From positions 1 to 64,000 of the forward strand of contig JBJXGX010000216.1 in the NCBI GenBank assembly GCA_046160305.1: a DNA stretch of 64,000 bases. The letters are read 5' to 3'. This DNA is from SHXR01 sp046160305. Its GTDB lineage: Bacteria; Pseudomonadota; Gammaproteobacteria; Burkholderiales; SG8-39. The notes under the pieces were generated by a model. It searched no databases. It saw nothing but the letters and a program-made list of their open reading frames with translations, and was not told the DNA's origin. The translations under genes and the position numbers were made by a program. Below, one piece after another: positions 51,569 through 60,209 of the stretch (positions within the stretch are counted from its first letter, which is position 1; each line of letters starts with the position of its first letter).

Positions 51569-52875
51569 CGACCCTCTCGATCGCGCTGGTTCTCTTTGCC
51601 GTCATGCTCGTGCTGCTGGTCGGTGGCGTGTGGATCGCGATCACTCTCGCCTGTGTCGCGTGGTTTGGTCTGTCTGTCTTCACCAACTCCCCACCCGATG
51701 TGAGTTTGTTCCAGGCATTCTGGAGCACGATGGCATCCTGGAATCTCGCCGCGTTGCCGCTCTTCGTCTGGATGGGCGAGATCCTGTACCGCACCAAGCT
51801 CTCCGAGGAGATGTTCGAGGGCCTGTCGCCCTGGCTTGGATGGCTCCCCGGCCGATTGATGCATGTGAACATTATCGCGTGCGGAATCTTCGGGACAGTT
51901 TCCGGATCATCAGCCGCCACCTGCGCCACGATCGCGAAGGTCGCGCTCCCCCAACTCAAGAAGCGCGGCTATGACGAGAAGATGTGTCTCGGCTCCCTGT
52001 GCGGAGCCGGCACCTTGGGCATCCTGTTGCCGCCCTCGATCATCATGGTGGTCTATGCGGTCGCCGCGGAAGTATCGATCCTCAAGGTTTTTCTCGCCGG
52101 ATTCCTTCCGGGCATTCTGTTGATGGCGTTGTTCTCCGGATACATCATCGTGTGGTCGCTGATGAACCCGGAGAAGACACCCAAGGAAACGGAGCGCTTC
52201 ACGTTTCGCGAGCGCATCCGGAAAAGCCGCAATCTCATACCGTGCCTGCTGCTGATCATCTTCATCATCGTCGTCATGATCGTCGGCTGGGCAACCGCGA
52301 CCGAGTCGGCGGCCTTCGGCGTCCTCGGTGCGCTTGGCATCGCGTGGTGGAGCGGCGCCTTGACGAAGGATACGTTCTGGCAGAGCCTGATGGGCGCCAC
52401 CCGCCTGTCCTGCATGATCATGTTCATTCTCGGCGGTGCGGCGTTTCTGTCGACCTGCATGGGCTTTACCGGCATCCCACGCGCGCTGGCCGATTGGGTG
52501 GCCTCGCTCAACCCCAATCCCTATATGCTGATCGCGTGCCTGGCGTTGATCTACATCCTGCTCGGCACGGCGCTCGATGGCATCTCGATGATTCTTCTCA
52601 CGACGTCGATCGTGCTGCCGATGATCCAGAAGGCCGGGTTCGATCTCATCTGGTTCGGCATCTTCATCGTGCTGCTGGTCGAGATCGCCGAAGTGACACC
52701 ACCGCTTGGCTTCAACATGTTCGTTCTGCAAACGATGAGTGGGCGCGACAGCACCTATGTCGCGCGTGCATCGATCCCGTTCTTTTTCATGATGGTACTG
52801 GCGATCGCGCTGATCACGATCTTCCCGCAGATCGTCACTTGGCTGCCCGATGTGGTGATCCCGGCACGAAAATGA
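51565..52875 (+). CDS. dctM: TRAP transporter large permease (DctM family)
   Basis: 436 residues with about twelve membrane helices. Marks are 'LVGGVWIAITLACVAWFGLSVF', the 'GTVSGSSAATCATIAKVALPQLKKRGYDEKM' loop, 'LCGAGTLGILLPPSIIMVVYAVAAEVSILKVFLAGFLPG', and 'TATESAAFGVLGALG', all conserved in DctM. GTG 51565 overlaps the dctQ stop as GTGA. It moves the substrate with sodium or protons. The 195-base gap after it carries an inverted-repeat and tandem-repeat element (52895-53039). Confidence 0.94.
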   Translation: MTTLSIALVLFAVMLVLLVGGVWIAITLACVAWFGLSVFTNSPPDVSLFQAFWSTMASWNLAALPLFVWMGEILYRTKLSEEMFEGLSPWLGWLPGRLMHVNIIACGIFGTVSGSSAATCATIAKVALPQLKKRGYDEKMCLGSLCGAGTLGILLPPSIIMVVYAVAAEVSILKVFLAGFLPGILLMALFSGYIIVWSLMNPEKTPKETERFTFRERIRKSRNLIPCLLLIIFIIVVMIVGWATATESAAFGVLGALGIAWWSGALTKDTFWQSLMGATRLSCMIMFILGGAAFLSTCMGFTGIPRALADWVASLNPNPYMLIACLALIYILLGTALDGISMILLTTSIVLPMIQKAGFDLIWFGIFIVLLVEIAEVTPPLGFNMFVLQTMSGRDSTYVARASIPFFFMMVLAIALITIFPQIVTWLPDVVIPARK

Positions 52876-52894
52876 GGCAGGGAGAAGAGCTTGA

Positions 52895-53039
52895 ACCGCA
52901 ATGGACGCAATGGTTCATGCGTTGTCATGCGTTCGGTAGCGTCTGATCAATTTTGGGCCAACGATTTTCTGCCGGGCAGATCAGCCGAATGCCGACCTGG
53001 GTCCTTTCGGTCCTTTCGGTCCTTTGCGTCCATTGCGGT
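52895..53039. repeat. 145-bp inverted-repeat element with internal 9-bp tandem repeats
   Basis: ACCGCAATGGACGCAA at 52895-52910 is repeated in perfect inverted orientation as TTGCGTCCATTGCGGT at 53024-53039, leaving a 113-base centre. Inside, before the right arm, four nonamers follow each other: GGTCCTTTC (53000-53008), GGTCCTTTC (53009-53017), GGTCCTTTG (53018-53026) and CGTCCATTG (53027-53035). No gene is found in the element, and no target-site duplication was identified. It lies between the dctM stop and nnrDE and fills almost the whole gap. Confidence 0.8.
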
Positions 53040-53070
53040 GAAATCGCTTAGTGCGCGCTACACTTGAGCG

Positions 53071-54561
53071 ATGTCCGCACACCTCGCTCCGCTCTACACC
53101 GTCGAACAGATCCGCGCGCTCGAGGCGGCCGCGCACCAGGCGAATCCCGACGCAAGGTTGATGGAGCGTGCGGGCGTTGCCGCCGCCAAGGTCGCCGCAG
53201 CGATGCTCGGCGATCGCGGGAAGAACGTTCTCATTTTCGCGGGCCCCGGGAACAACGGGGGTGATGCGCTCGAGGCAGCCGTTCACTTGAAAGGCGGCTT
53301 CTTCAATGTGCATGTGGTGATGGTCGATGACGCCGCGAAGCTCCCGGTTGACGCAACCAACGCACTGAAGAAATGGCGTGACATCGGCGGTGCGCTGCTC
53401 GCTGAAATACCGGCAAGAAAGTCATGGCATCTCGTCATCGACGGGCTCTTCGGCATCGGCCTCACGCGCCCCATCGCGGGCCGGCATAACGAATTGATTA
53501 CGACGATCAATGCGCTTGGCGTACCCATCCTCGCACTCGATATCCCAAGCGGAATCAATGGCGATACCGGTGCGGCACATGGTGCGGCGATTCGTGCCAC
53601 GCGAACCCTCACCTTCATCGCCCGGAAACCCGGTCTGTTGACCCTTGACGGCCCGGACCACGCGGGCGATGTCGAGTGCGACGCACTTGGACTCGATGTC
53701 GAGACGCTTGTTCCGGCGCAAGGACGAATCGTCGATCAGGCCATCCTCGCAGATTGCCCCGGTCCGCGTCCTCGCAACTTCCATAAAGGCAACGCCGGCA
53801 GCGTTGCGATCATCGGCGGTGCCGCCGGGATGATGGGCGCGGCGCTTCTTGCCGGTCGTGCGGCACTCAAATGCGGCGCGGGCAAGGTGTACCTCGCGCT
53901 ACTCGCCGATCCGCCGTTGGCCGTCGATCCACAGTATCCGGAGATCATGATTCGCCGCGCCGAACAGCTCCTGTCCGGGGGCAGATTCGATGCGCTGGTC
54001 GCCGGTCCGGGAATGGGTACCGATGCCATCGCCCAACGCGTTCTCGCGCAGGTGCTGCGCGCCGATGTTCCGATCGTGCTCGATGCGGATGCACTCAATC
54101 TCGTCGGCGCCTACAGCACGCTTGCCAACACCTTGGTCACGCGCACCGCGGCGACGCTCGTCACACCGCATCCCGCGGAGGCGGCCCGCCTTCTGGACAG
54201 TACCGTCGAGGAGGTGCAAAGGGACCGGGTCGCCACCGCGCGGCTGCTGGCCCGCCGTTTCAAGGTGCACGCGCTCCTCAAGGGCAACGGCAGTGTGCTC
54301 GCTGCGCCGGACGGTCATTGGTGGATCGTGCAGGGGGGCAATCCAGGAATGGCGACCGGCGGCATGGGCGATGTGCTATCCGGCGTGATTGGTGCCTTGC
54401 TCGGCCAGGGACTCGCACCGGGCGCTGCGCTGCAGCTTGGCGCCTACCTTCACGCGGCGGCGGCCGACCGATGTGTCGACGAAGGCATTGGCCCGATCGG
54501 ACTCACCGCCGGTGAAGTGATCGATCGGGTCCGCGTGCTGATCAATCGTCGCATTGCATAG
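53071..54561 (+). CDS. nnrDE: Bifunctional NAD(P)H-hydrate epimerase / ADP-dependent dehydratase
   Basis: 496 residues. The N-terminal epimerase half (about 1-205) has 'LMERAGVAAAKVAAAML', 'IFAGPGNNGGDALEAAVHL' and 'LDIPSGINGDTGAAHGAA'. The C-terminal dehydratase half (from about 225) has 'KGNAGSVAIIGGAAGMMGAALLAGRAALKCGAGKVY', 'AGPGMGTDAIA', 'VLDADALNLV', 'TPHPAEAARLL', 'KGNGSVLAAPDG' and 'GNPGMATGGMGDVLSG'. Together they repair hydrated NAD(P)H in the cytoplasm. Complete length. ATG 53071 has a weak GAGCG in front. It stands alone on the strand with the ABC gene following after 94 bases. Confidence 0.95.
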   Translation: MSAHLAPLYTVEQIRALEAAAHQANPDARLMERAGVAAAKVAAAMLGDRGKNVLIFAGPGNNGGDALEAAVHLKGGFFNVHVVMVDDAAKLPVDATNALKKWRDIGGALLAEIPARKSWHLVIDGLFGIGLTRPIAGRHNELITTINALGVPILALDIPSGINGDTGAAHGAAIRATRTLTFIARKPGLLTLDGPDHAGDVECDALGLDVETLVPAQGRIVDQAILADCPGPRPRNFHKGNAGSVAIIGGAAGMMGAALLAGRAALKCGAGKVYLALLADPPLAVDPQYPEIMIRRAEQLLSGGRFDALVAGPGMGTDAIAQRVLAQVLRADVPIVLDADALNLVGAYSTLANTLVTRTAATLVTPHPAEAARLLDSTVEEVQRDRVATARLLARRFKVHALLKGNGSVLAAPDGHWWIVQGGNPGMATGGMGDVLSGVIGALLGQGLAPGAALQLGAYLHAAAADRCVDEGIGPIGLTAGEVIDRVRVLINRRIA

Positions 54562-54655
54562 CCGCATACACGGGACCGGAACGCGCTTTCCCGTTCGTAT
54601 CGAGCCCGCCCACACCCCGCTCGAACCGTTCTGACCAAACAGATCACTTCCAACA

Positions 54656-56383
54656 ATGCCAACAAACTCCCTGATTCTCGATGCCCGTACGTTTCTCGGT
54701 CGCGCCTGGCTGCTCGCCAAACCCTATTGGCGCTCCGATGAGCGACGGATCGCATGGTTGCTGCTCGTCACGATCATTTCCCTATCCCTTTGTATTGTCT
54801 ATTTGCTGGTCGTCCTCAACGATTGGAATCGCCAGTTCTTCAATGCCATCGAACAAAAGAACAAGGATGATTTCTATCGGCTCCTGATCAATTTCCTGGG
54901 CATTGCGCTCGTCTACATTCTCGTTGCGGTCACACGCTCGTACCTCCGCCAGTCGCTCGAAATGCGCTGGCGGATCTGGCTCACGCGCACCTACATCGGC
55001 GAGTGGCTGGGCGATCAGGTGTACTACCGGCTCGAACAGAACGCCCGCGGCACCGACAACCCTGATCAACGGATCGCCGATGATCTGCGGCAGTTCACCT
55101 CGACGTCGCTCGCATTGACGCTCGATCTCCTGCAACAGATCGTCACCCTGGTTTCCTTCATTGTGATTTTGTGGAGTGTCTCGGGTCCGCTTGAATTCGA
55201 GCTCGCCGGCCGCAATTGGGTGATCCCCGGCTACATGGTCTGGGTGGCCGTGTTGTACGCGATCGCCGGCAGCTTCGCGACATACCACATCGGCCGCCCG
55301 CTCGTGGGCCTCAACTTCCGGCAGGAGCGGTATGAGGCGGATTTTCGCTTCAGCCTGGTGCGAATGCGCGAGCATGCGGAAGGGATCGCCCTCTATCGCG
55401 GCGAACAGGCCGAGCGCGCCAACCTCGAGGAAAAAGTGGATGGGATCCGGACGAACTGGTGGCGGCTCATGCGCGCCAATCTCAAGCTCAATGTCCTCAC
55501 GAACACCTACGGTCAACTCGCGGTCGTGTTCCCGTTCTTCGTTGCGGCGCCCCGCTATTTTTCAGGCGCCATTCCATTCGGGACATTGACCCAGATCGCG
55601 GATGCATTCGGCACGGTGCAGGGTTCGCTGTCCTGGTTCGTACAAAGCTACGCGTCGCTCGCCGGTTGGAAAGCGAGTGTCGATCGGCTGCTCACCTTCC
55701 ACGACGCAGTACACGATGCCACCAACGAATCCCGCGAACAAAAGGGCATCAAGCGCCTGGAGGCTGCCGAGCGCGAAATCCAGGCCACCAACCTGAGCCT
55801 TCTGCTGCCGAATGGCCGCGCGCTCATCACCGATGCCTCGTTTGCGATCAAGCCCGGCGCACGTCTGCTGCTGCGCGGACCATCCGGAAGCGGCAAGAGC
55901 ACCGTGTTTCGCGCGATCGCCGGCATCTGGCCCTATGGCAGCGGCAGCGTGCGTATTCCAGAGGGCGCGCGCGTGCTGTTCCTGCCGCAAAAGCCGTACA
56001 TTCCGATTGGCAGCCTGCGCGCGGCCGTTGCCTACCCTTCCGCGCCGGATGCGTTCGACGCCTCCGTCATTGCCCAAGCGCTGAACGACGCGCAGCTCGA
56101 TGGGTTCGCCGAACGACTCGACGAATCGCGTAACTGGAGTCTGGCGATGAGCGGCGGCGAGCAACAGAAACTCGCCATCGCGCGCGCACTCCTCGCCCGA
56201 CCGCAATGGCTCTTCCTGGATGAGGCCACCAGCTCGCTCGATGAACCCACCGAGCGGCACCTCTACGAGCTACTCGCCACGCGGCTGCCCGATACCGGGA
56301 TTGTCAGCATTGCGCACCGATCGCAGGTCGCCCGGTTTCACTCGGCGGCGTTGCAGGTATCCGCTGGAAGCATCGTCGGATGA
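54656..56383 (+). CDS. SbmA/BacA-like ABC transporter with fused ATPase (YddA family)
   Basis: 575 residues. An N-terminal membrane domain with about six helices (about 30-320; 'LLLVTIISLSLCIVYLLVVLNDWNRQFFNAIEQKN', 'WRIWLTRTYIGEWL') is fused to an ATPase domain with Walker A 'GPSGSGKST', signature 'MSGGEQQKLAIARAL', Walker B 'WLFLDEATSSLD' and 'IAHRS'. The membrane part is of the SbmA/BacA type, so peptide, bleomycin or vitamin B12-like substrates are possible. ATG 54656 with no strong ribosome-binding site. Its stop directly abuts the convergent slyD gene. Confidence 0.9.
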   Translation: MPTNSLILDARTFLGRAWLLAKPYWRSDERRIAWLLLVTIISLSLCIVYLLVVLNDWNRQFFNAIEQKNKDDFYRLLINFLGIALVYILVAVTRSYLRQSLEMRWRIWLTRTYIGEWLGDQVYYRLEQNARGTDNPDQRIADDLRQFTSTSLALTLDLLQQIVTLVSFIVILWSVSGPLEFELAGRNWVIPGYMVWVAVLYAIAGSFATYHIGRPLVGLNFRQERYEADFRFSLVRMREHAEGIALYRGEQAERANLEEKVDGIRTNWWRLMRANLKLNVLTNTYGQLAVVFPFFVAAPRYFSGAIPFGTLTQIADAFGTVQGSLSWFVQSYASLAGWKASVDRLLTFHDAVHDATNESREQKGIKRLEAAEREIQATNLSLLLPNGRALITDASFAIKPGARLLLRGPSGSGKSTVFRAIAGIWPYGSGSVRIPEGARVLFLPQKPYIPIGSLRAAVAYPSAPDAFDASVIAQALNDAQLDGFAERLDESRNWSLAMSGGEQQKLAIARALLARPQWLFLDEATSSLDEPTERHLYELLATRLPDTGIVSIAHRSQVARFHSAALQVSAGSIVG

Positions 56384-56881
56384 TCAGTGCTGGACACGCA
56401 GAAGCCCACCGGAGGGATCGTCCGGAAACCCCTGCTCGATTTCGTCCTCGGTCGCGGCCCGCACGGCAACGACGGTCCCGATGAATCGCACCGCGATCCC
56501 CGCATACGGATGGTTGCCATCCAGAACGACCGAGCCTTCCGCGATATCGGTTACCGTGTAGATGTTCTCGTTCTCCTCATCGTCCGCACCGGGAATGCCC
56601 TCGAGTTGCATGCCGACATCGAGTTCCTCGGGACACACATCGCGGTCGACCAGGGTGAGTAGATTCTCGTCGTAATCACCGAACGCCTCTTCCGGCTCCA
56701 GATCGATCGTGATCCGTTCCCCCGGCTGCTTTCCCTCCAGGGCGGCTTCGACCGCCGCGAAGATGCCGTCGAACCCACCATGAAGATAGGACATCGATCC
56801 CTCGGAGCTTTCGAGGCGATTGCCGTGGACATCCCATATCTCCACCTCGAGCGACACGACCGTGCCTGGTGCGATCAGCAT
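56384..56881 (-). CDS. slyD: FKBP-type peptidyl-prolyl isomerase SlyD
   Basis: 165 residues. The FKBP fold is interrupted by the IF (insert-in-flap) domain as in SlyD. Marks are 'SMSYLHGGFDGIFAAVEAALEGKQPGERITIDLEPEEAFGDYDENLL' and 'LDGNHPYAGIAVRFIGTVVAVRAATEDEIEQG'. The His-rich metal-binding tail of E. coli SlyD is absent; only one His ends the chain. It catalyses proline isomerisation and chaperones proteins in the cytoplasm. It abuts the convergent ABC gene. The peroxiredoxin gene lies ten bases upstream on the same strand, so both are likely one operon. Confidence 0.94.
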   Translation of the reverse strand: MLIAPGTVVSLEVEIWDVHGNRLESSEGSMSYLHGGFDGIFAAVEAALEGKQPGERITIDLEPEEAFGDYDENLLTLVDRDVCPEELDVGMQLEGIPGADDEENENIYTVTDIAEGSVVLDGNHPYAGIAVRFIGTVVAVRAATEDEIEQGFPDDPSGGLLRVQH

Positions 56882-56891
56882 GAGACCTCGA

Positions 56892-57356
56892 TCAGAGCCG
56901 TTTGATCACGGCGAGAATTTCGCGCGCATGACCGCGTGCGGCCACGCCGTATTGCGCGTGGCGGATGATGCCCTTCTTGTCGATGACGAATGTCGAACGT
57001 TGAACGCACTGACGGATCGTCCCGTTCACGTCGCGCGGTTGCATGACTTCGTAGCGCCTGCAGACTTCGCTGTCGACATCGGACAAGAGGTCGACGCCGA
57101 TACCGTGACGATCGCGGAAATCGGCGTGCGTGAGACAGTCGTCCGCCGAGATGCCCAGCACGATCGTTTCATGGTGCTCGAACGCATCGAGCAGATCGGT
57201 GAATTCGATGGCCTCCTGCGCACAGGCGGGGCTGCCGTCCTTGATGTAGAAGAAAAGTACCACGCGCCTCTGGCGCGCAAAGTCGGCGAGCGAAACGGCG
57301 TCCATTTCGGCATTTGGAAGCGTAAATGCGGGCGCCGGCTGTCCTACCGCGAGCAT
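56892..57356 (-). CDS. Thiol peroxidase of the BCP/AhpC-TSA peroxiredoxin family
   Basis: 154 residues. The peroxidatic cysteine is C45 in 'YIKDGSPACAQEA', where BCP proteins have T-P-G-C-T; here the loop is S-P-A-C-A. The resolving cysteine five residues on in classical BCP is replaced by isoleucine, so the enzyme may be of the 1-Cys type or use a distant Cys such as that in 'SADDCLTHADF' or 'QCVQRSTFVID'. 'DVNGTIRQCVQRSTFVIDKKGIIRHAQYG' is the family core. It reduces hydroperoxides with thioredoxin or similar. It leads the pair peroxiredoxin-slyD. Confidence 0.9.
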   Translation of the reverse strand: MLAVGQPAPAFTLPNAEMDAVSLADFARQRRVVLFFYIKDGSPACAQEAIEFTDLLDAFEHHETIVLGISADDCLTHADFRDRHGIGVDLLSDVDSEVCRRYEVMQPRDVNGTIRQCVQRSTFVIDKKGIIRHAQYGVAARGHAREILAVIKRL

Positions 57357-57718
57357 GGCGTTCTCTAGGCGGCTCGACGATCGAGCGCCCAGCCTCCTCT
57401 GTGCTGGTCGTTCAATTGACCGATTCCTCGTGGCTGATTCCAGGCGGCGGCAAGTTGCTTCAATTCGGCGACCTCGTTTGCCGTTTTAGGGTGATGACAA
57501 TCCATCGCGTCCACACTTGGGAATCAGCGCGACCCGTGGCGCGGATACCCCCTTCAATCGATTCTAAACTAATCTTTTTTAATCAGTCCGGCATGCAAGG
57601 GCGTTCATTCATGCCGGATTCCGCGTGCCGGATTCGCGGCGCCGGATTCGCTACACTCCACCCCCAATGGCGGGCACGATCATCCGCCGCCGCATGCAGC
57701 GTTCATCCTTCAACCAAA
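57357..57718. other. 362-base intergenic region with hairpin and triple direct repeat
   Basis: No gene is supported here. The left part (57357-57560) shows nothing notable. An AT-rich stretch around 57560-57585 (TAAACTAATC, T-run) may contribute a promoter. A perfect 9-base inverted repeat TCCGGCATG (57587-57595) / CATGCCGGA (57610-57618) with a 14-base loop is followed by GCCGGATTC in three exact copies at 57613-57621, 57627-57635 and 57641-57649, a 14-base period. The right part leads into the RoxA-type gene. Confidence 0.6.
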
Positions 57719-58873
57719 GTGACCCGGACCGCTTCGTCTCCCACCCCGCTCGGTAGCCTTTCACCCGCCGCTTTCATGGCGCGGTATTGGCAACGCGGCG
57801 CACACCTGATCCGGCAGGCAATTCCCGGGTTCAACGGGATCGCGAAGCTGCCGGCCTTGCAGCGGCTGGCCGCGCGCGATGACGTCGAATCGCGCGTGGT
57901 GGTTCGCGAAGGCGCGCGATGGCATCTCGAGCACGGTCCATTTCCGGCGCGTTATTGGCGAAATCTCCCGCGAGAGCGTTGGACCTTGCTCGTGCAAGGC
58001 TTGAATCAGGTGGTCCCGGCCGCGGATGCGCTGTTGCAGCGCTTTTCCTTCATTCCCTATGCGCGCCTGGATGACGTCATGGTGAGCTACGCCACCCGCG
58101 GTGGCGGCGTCGGCCCGCATGTCGACTCGTATGATGTATTCCTGCTGCAAGGGCTTGGCATGCGTCAATGGCGCATCAGCCGGCAGCGCGATCACGCGCT
58201 CGATCCGCGCGCGCCGCTCAAGATCCTCAAAAATTTTCGGCCGCAACACACCTGGACACTCGCGCCGGGCGACATGCTTTATCTGCCGCCGCACATCGCG
58301 CACGATGGCATCGCGCTCGAAGCGTGCACCACCTACTCCATCGGCTTTCGCGCACCGCGTTACGCCGAGCTTCTTGCGGAGCTTTTCGCCGATCCCGAAG
58401 CATCGCAAGCGGCCATCGTCCACTATCGCGATCCCGGCCTGCGACCCACGAGGCATCCTGCCGCGCTGCCCCAATCGATGGTCCACGGGCTGGCCGATAC
58501 CTTGCGACGCCTGCGCTTTTCTCGACGAGCGCTCGAAGATGTGATCGGCGCCATCTTGACGACGCCCAAGGCAACCGTCGTCTACGATCGGCCCGCGCCC
58601 GCGCTGCCGAAGCATCGCTTCCGCGACCGCGCGAAGGCCCACGGCGTGATGCTCGATGCCAAATCGCTCATGCTCTATGCATCCGAATCGTTCTACATTA
58701 ACGGTGAGGGCCTGCGCCCGGCGGCGACCGCCCGATCCGCATTGCGATGGCTGGCCGATCATCGCACCCTGCCCGCCAAGCGGGTCGACGGGTCCGCCAT
58801 CGACGCGCTGCACGATTGGTATCGGGCAGGATGGATCCACCTTGCTGTCGATCTACCCAATGACGAGGATTGA
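57719..58873 (+). CDS. JmjC/cupin-type ribosomal protein hydroxylase (RoxA/YcfD family)
   Basis: About 384 residues. The YcfD-type 2-oxoglutarate/iron dioxygenase hydroxylates an arginine of ribosomal protein L16. Iron ligands H134, D136 ('VGPHVDSYDVFLLQG') and H195 ('PPHIAHDG') are in place, with 'LGMRQWRISRQ' and 'YSIGFRAPRYAEL' typical of the family. The C-terminal winged-helix part (from about 290) is complete. The start is uncertain: GTG 57719 matches family length, ATG 57776 would be short, and the frame is open far upstream to 57326. None has a clear ribosome-binding site. The DUF7931-like gene overlaps its stop. Confidence 0.86.
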   Translation: MTRTASSPTPLGSLSPAAFMARYWQRGAHLIRQAIPGFNGIAKLPALQRLAARDDVESRVVVREGARWHLEHGPFPARYWRNLPRERWTLLVQGLNQVVPAADALLQRFSFIPYARLDDVMVSYATRGGGVGPHVDSYDVFLLQGLGMRQWRISRQRDHALDPRAPLKILKNFRPQHTWTLAPGDMLYLPPHIAHDGIALEACTTYSIGFRAPRYAELLAELFADPEASQAAIVHYRDPGLRPTRHPAALPQSMVHGLADTLRRLRFSRRALEDVIGAILTTPKATVVYDRPAPALPKHRFRDRAKAHGVMLDAKSLMLYASESFYINGEGLRPAATARSALRWLADHRTLPAKRVDGSAIDALHDWYRAGWIHLAVDLPNDED

Positions 58874-59394
58874 TGATGGACGCAACACCTTCGACCGGCA
58901 CCGCTTCGTCCATGGAACCGTCGCGCACCCTGATCACGACGCCCGCCGAGTATCGACAGGCGATCGAGAACCTGATCGCGGCGGCGCGCTCGACCATCCG
59001 CATTTTTGACGCCGATGGCGTTCAACTCGCGCTCAACGCGCCCGCGCGCATCGATTCACTCAAGGCGTTCGTGCGCAATAACACCGAAGCGAAGATTGTC
59101 GTCGTCGTGCGCTCGATCGCGCACATCGAGAAGCAATGCCCCCGGTTCATCCAGTTCGTCGCGCTTCATGGGAATCAGGTCGCCGTCCACCTGGCCGAAA
59201 ACGACGCCGCCCGCGTTGAAGATTGCTTTGTCCTGATCGACGACACGCACTTCGCACGACGCACGGTGCAGACACACCCTCGCGGCGCGGTGACTTTCAA
59301 CGATGAACAAGCGGCAGCGCCGATCATCGAGCGGTTCGAACAGATTCTCGGCGCCTCGACGATCGTGTCGTTGTCGACAACGATCGGTTTGTAG
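58873..59394 (+). CDS. Uncharacterised DUF7931-like protein
   Basis: About 173 residues of a small cytoplasmic protein seen in betaproteobacteria. 'TPAEYRQAIENLIAAARSTIRIFDADGVQLALNAPARIDSLKAFVRNN' resembles the first half of a phospholipase D-like fold, but no HxK motif is present; 'CPRFIQFVALHGNQVAVHLAENDAARVEDCFVLIDDTHFARR' follows the same pattern. The family is assigned from memory as DUF7931. ATG 58873 overlaps the stop of the RoxA-type gene (TGATG); ATG 58876 and TTG 58870 are close alternatives, with GAGG upstream. Function unknown. Its frequent position next to a RoxA-type gene is an impression and was not checked. Confidence 0.68.
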   Translation: MMDATPSTGTASSMEPSRTLITTPAEYRQAIENLIAAARSTIRIFDADGVQLALNAPARIDSLKAFVRNNTEAKIVVVVRSIAHIEKQCPRFIQFVALHGNQVAVHLAENDAARVEDCFVLIDDTHFARRTVQTHPRGAVTFNDEQAAAPIIERFEQILGASTIVSLSTTIGL

Positions 59395-59417
59395 CGTCGT
59401 CTCGAACGCGTAACGCG

Positions 59418-60209
59418 TCAGGATTTCCCGCGCCCCGCATGCACGTCGCGCCATGCGAGCCCCGCCTGCTGATCGGCAACCGCGATCCATGCGGGCTCGC
59501 AGCCCATCACATCCGCCAGCGCACGTTGCGCAAGATCGGGCGTATTGTTGCTCGCACTGAGGTGGGCAGCGACCACATGGCTCAAGTGGCGCCTGTCCAG
59601 TGCGCCGAGAATCTCGGCCGCCTGTTCGTTCGACAGGTGCCCGAGCGCCCCGCCGATCCGCTCCTTCAACCAGCGGGGATAGCGCCCGCCAGCGAGCATC
59701 ACAGGGTCGTGATTGCATTCGAGCACGATCGCATCGCAATGCATCAACGAGCGCACGATGTGGGTCGTGGATACGCCGGTATCGGTAAGGACCCCGAGCC
59801 GCGCATCGCCATCGGAAAAAACAAACTGGACCGGTTCCCTCGCGTCATGCGGAACCGCGAACGGATGCACTTCGATCGCACCCACCGCGAACGGCGACTG
59901 CGCGTCGAGCAGACGAAATTCGCCTGACTGCGGGGCCTCATCGCCGAGGATTGCCCGCATCGTTCCGTAGGTGAGCCACACCGGCGCGCCCGAGCGCGCA
60001 GCCAGCGCGCGCACGCCACCGACATGATCGTCATGCTCGTGCGTCACCACGATGCCGTTCAACTGTTCAACGGACACGCCAAGTCGCGCAAGACGCAGCT
60101 CAACGTCTTTCAGGCTGAATCCGCAATCGAGGAGGAGCCGCGTCGATCCACACTCGACGAGGAGCCCGTTTCCCGCGCTGCCGCTGCCAAGGACGGCAAA
60201 ACGGATCAC
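59418..60209 (-). CDS. MBL-fold metallo-hydrolase (YycJ/WalJ-like)
   Basis: 263 residues. The metal motif is 'VTHEHDDHVGG' (H57, H59, D61, H62), after 'VLGSGSAGNGLLVECGSTRLLLDCG', which is typical of the WalJ/YycJ single-domain phosphodiesterase group. Later ligands are in 'LECNHDP' and 'VVAAHLSASNNTPDLA'. GTG 60209 shares GTGA with the bamC stop, so translation is coupled. It is the last gene of dapA-bamC-MBL, a conserved arrangement in betaproteobacteria. Relatives degrade DNA 5' ends or nucleotides; exact substrate unknown. Confidence 0.9.
   Translation of the reverse strand: MIRFAVLGSGSAGNGLLVECGSTRLLLDCGFSLKDVELRLARLGVSVEQLNGIVVTHEHDDHVGGVRALAARSGAPVWLTYGTMRAILGDEAPQSGEFRLLDAQSPFAVGAIEVHPFAVPHDAREPVQFVFSDGDARLGVLTDTGVSTTHIVRSLMHCDAIVLECNHDPVMLAGGRYPRWLKERIGGALGHLSNEQAAEILGALDRRHLSHVVAAHLSASNNTPDLAQRALADVMGCEPAWIAVADQQAGLAWRDVHAGRGKS

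Noticed and set aside
52895..53039. Insertion sequence
   Set aside because: Inverted arms are present, but there is no transposase, no target duplication was found, and the element is only 145 bases.
57326..57718. N-terminal extension of the RoxA-type protein to 57326
   Set aside because: It would add about 130 residues with no similarity to the family and cross the repeat-bearing gap and the peroxiredoxin start.
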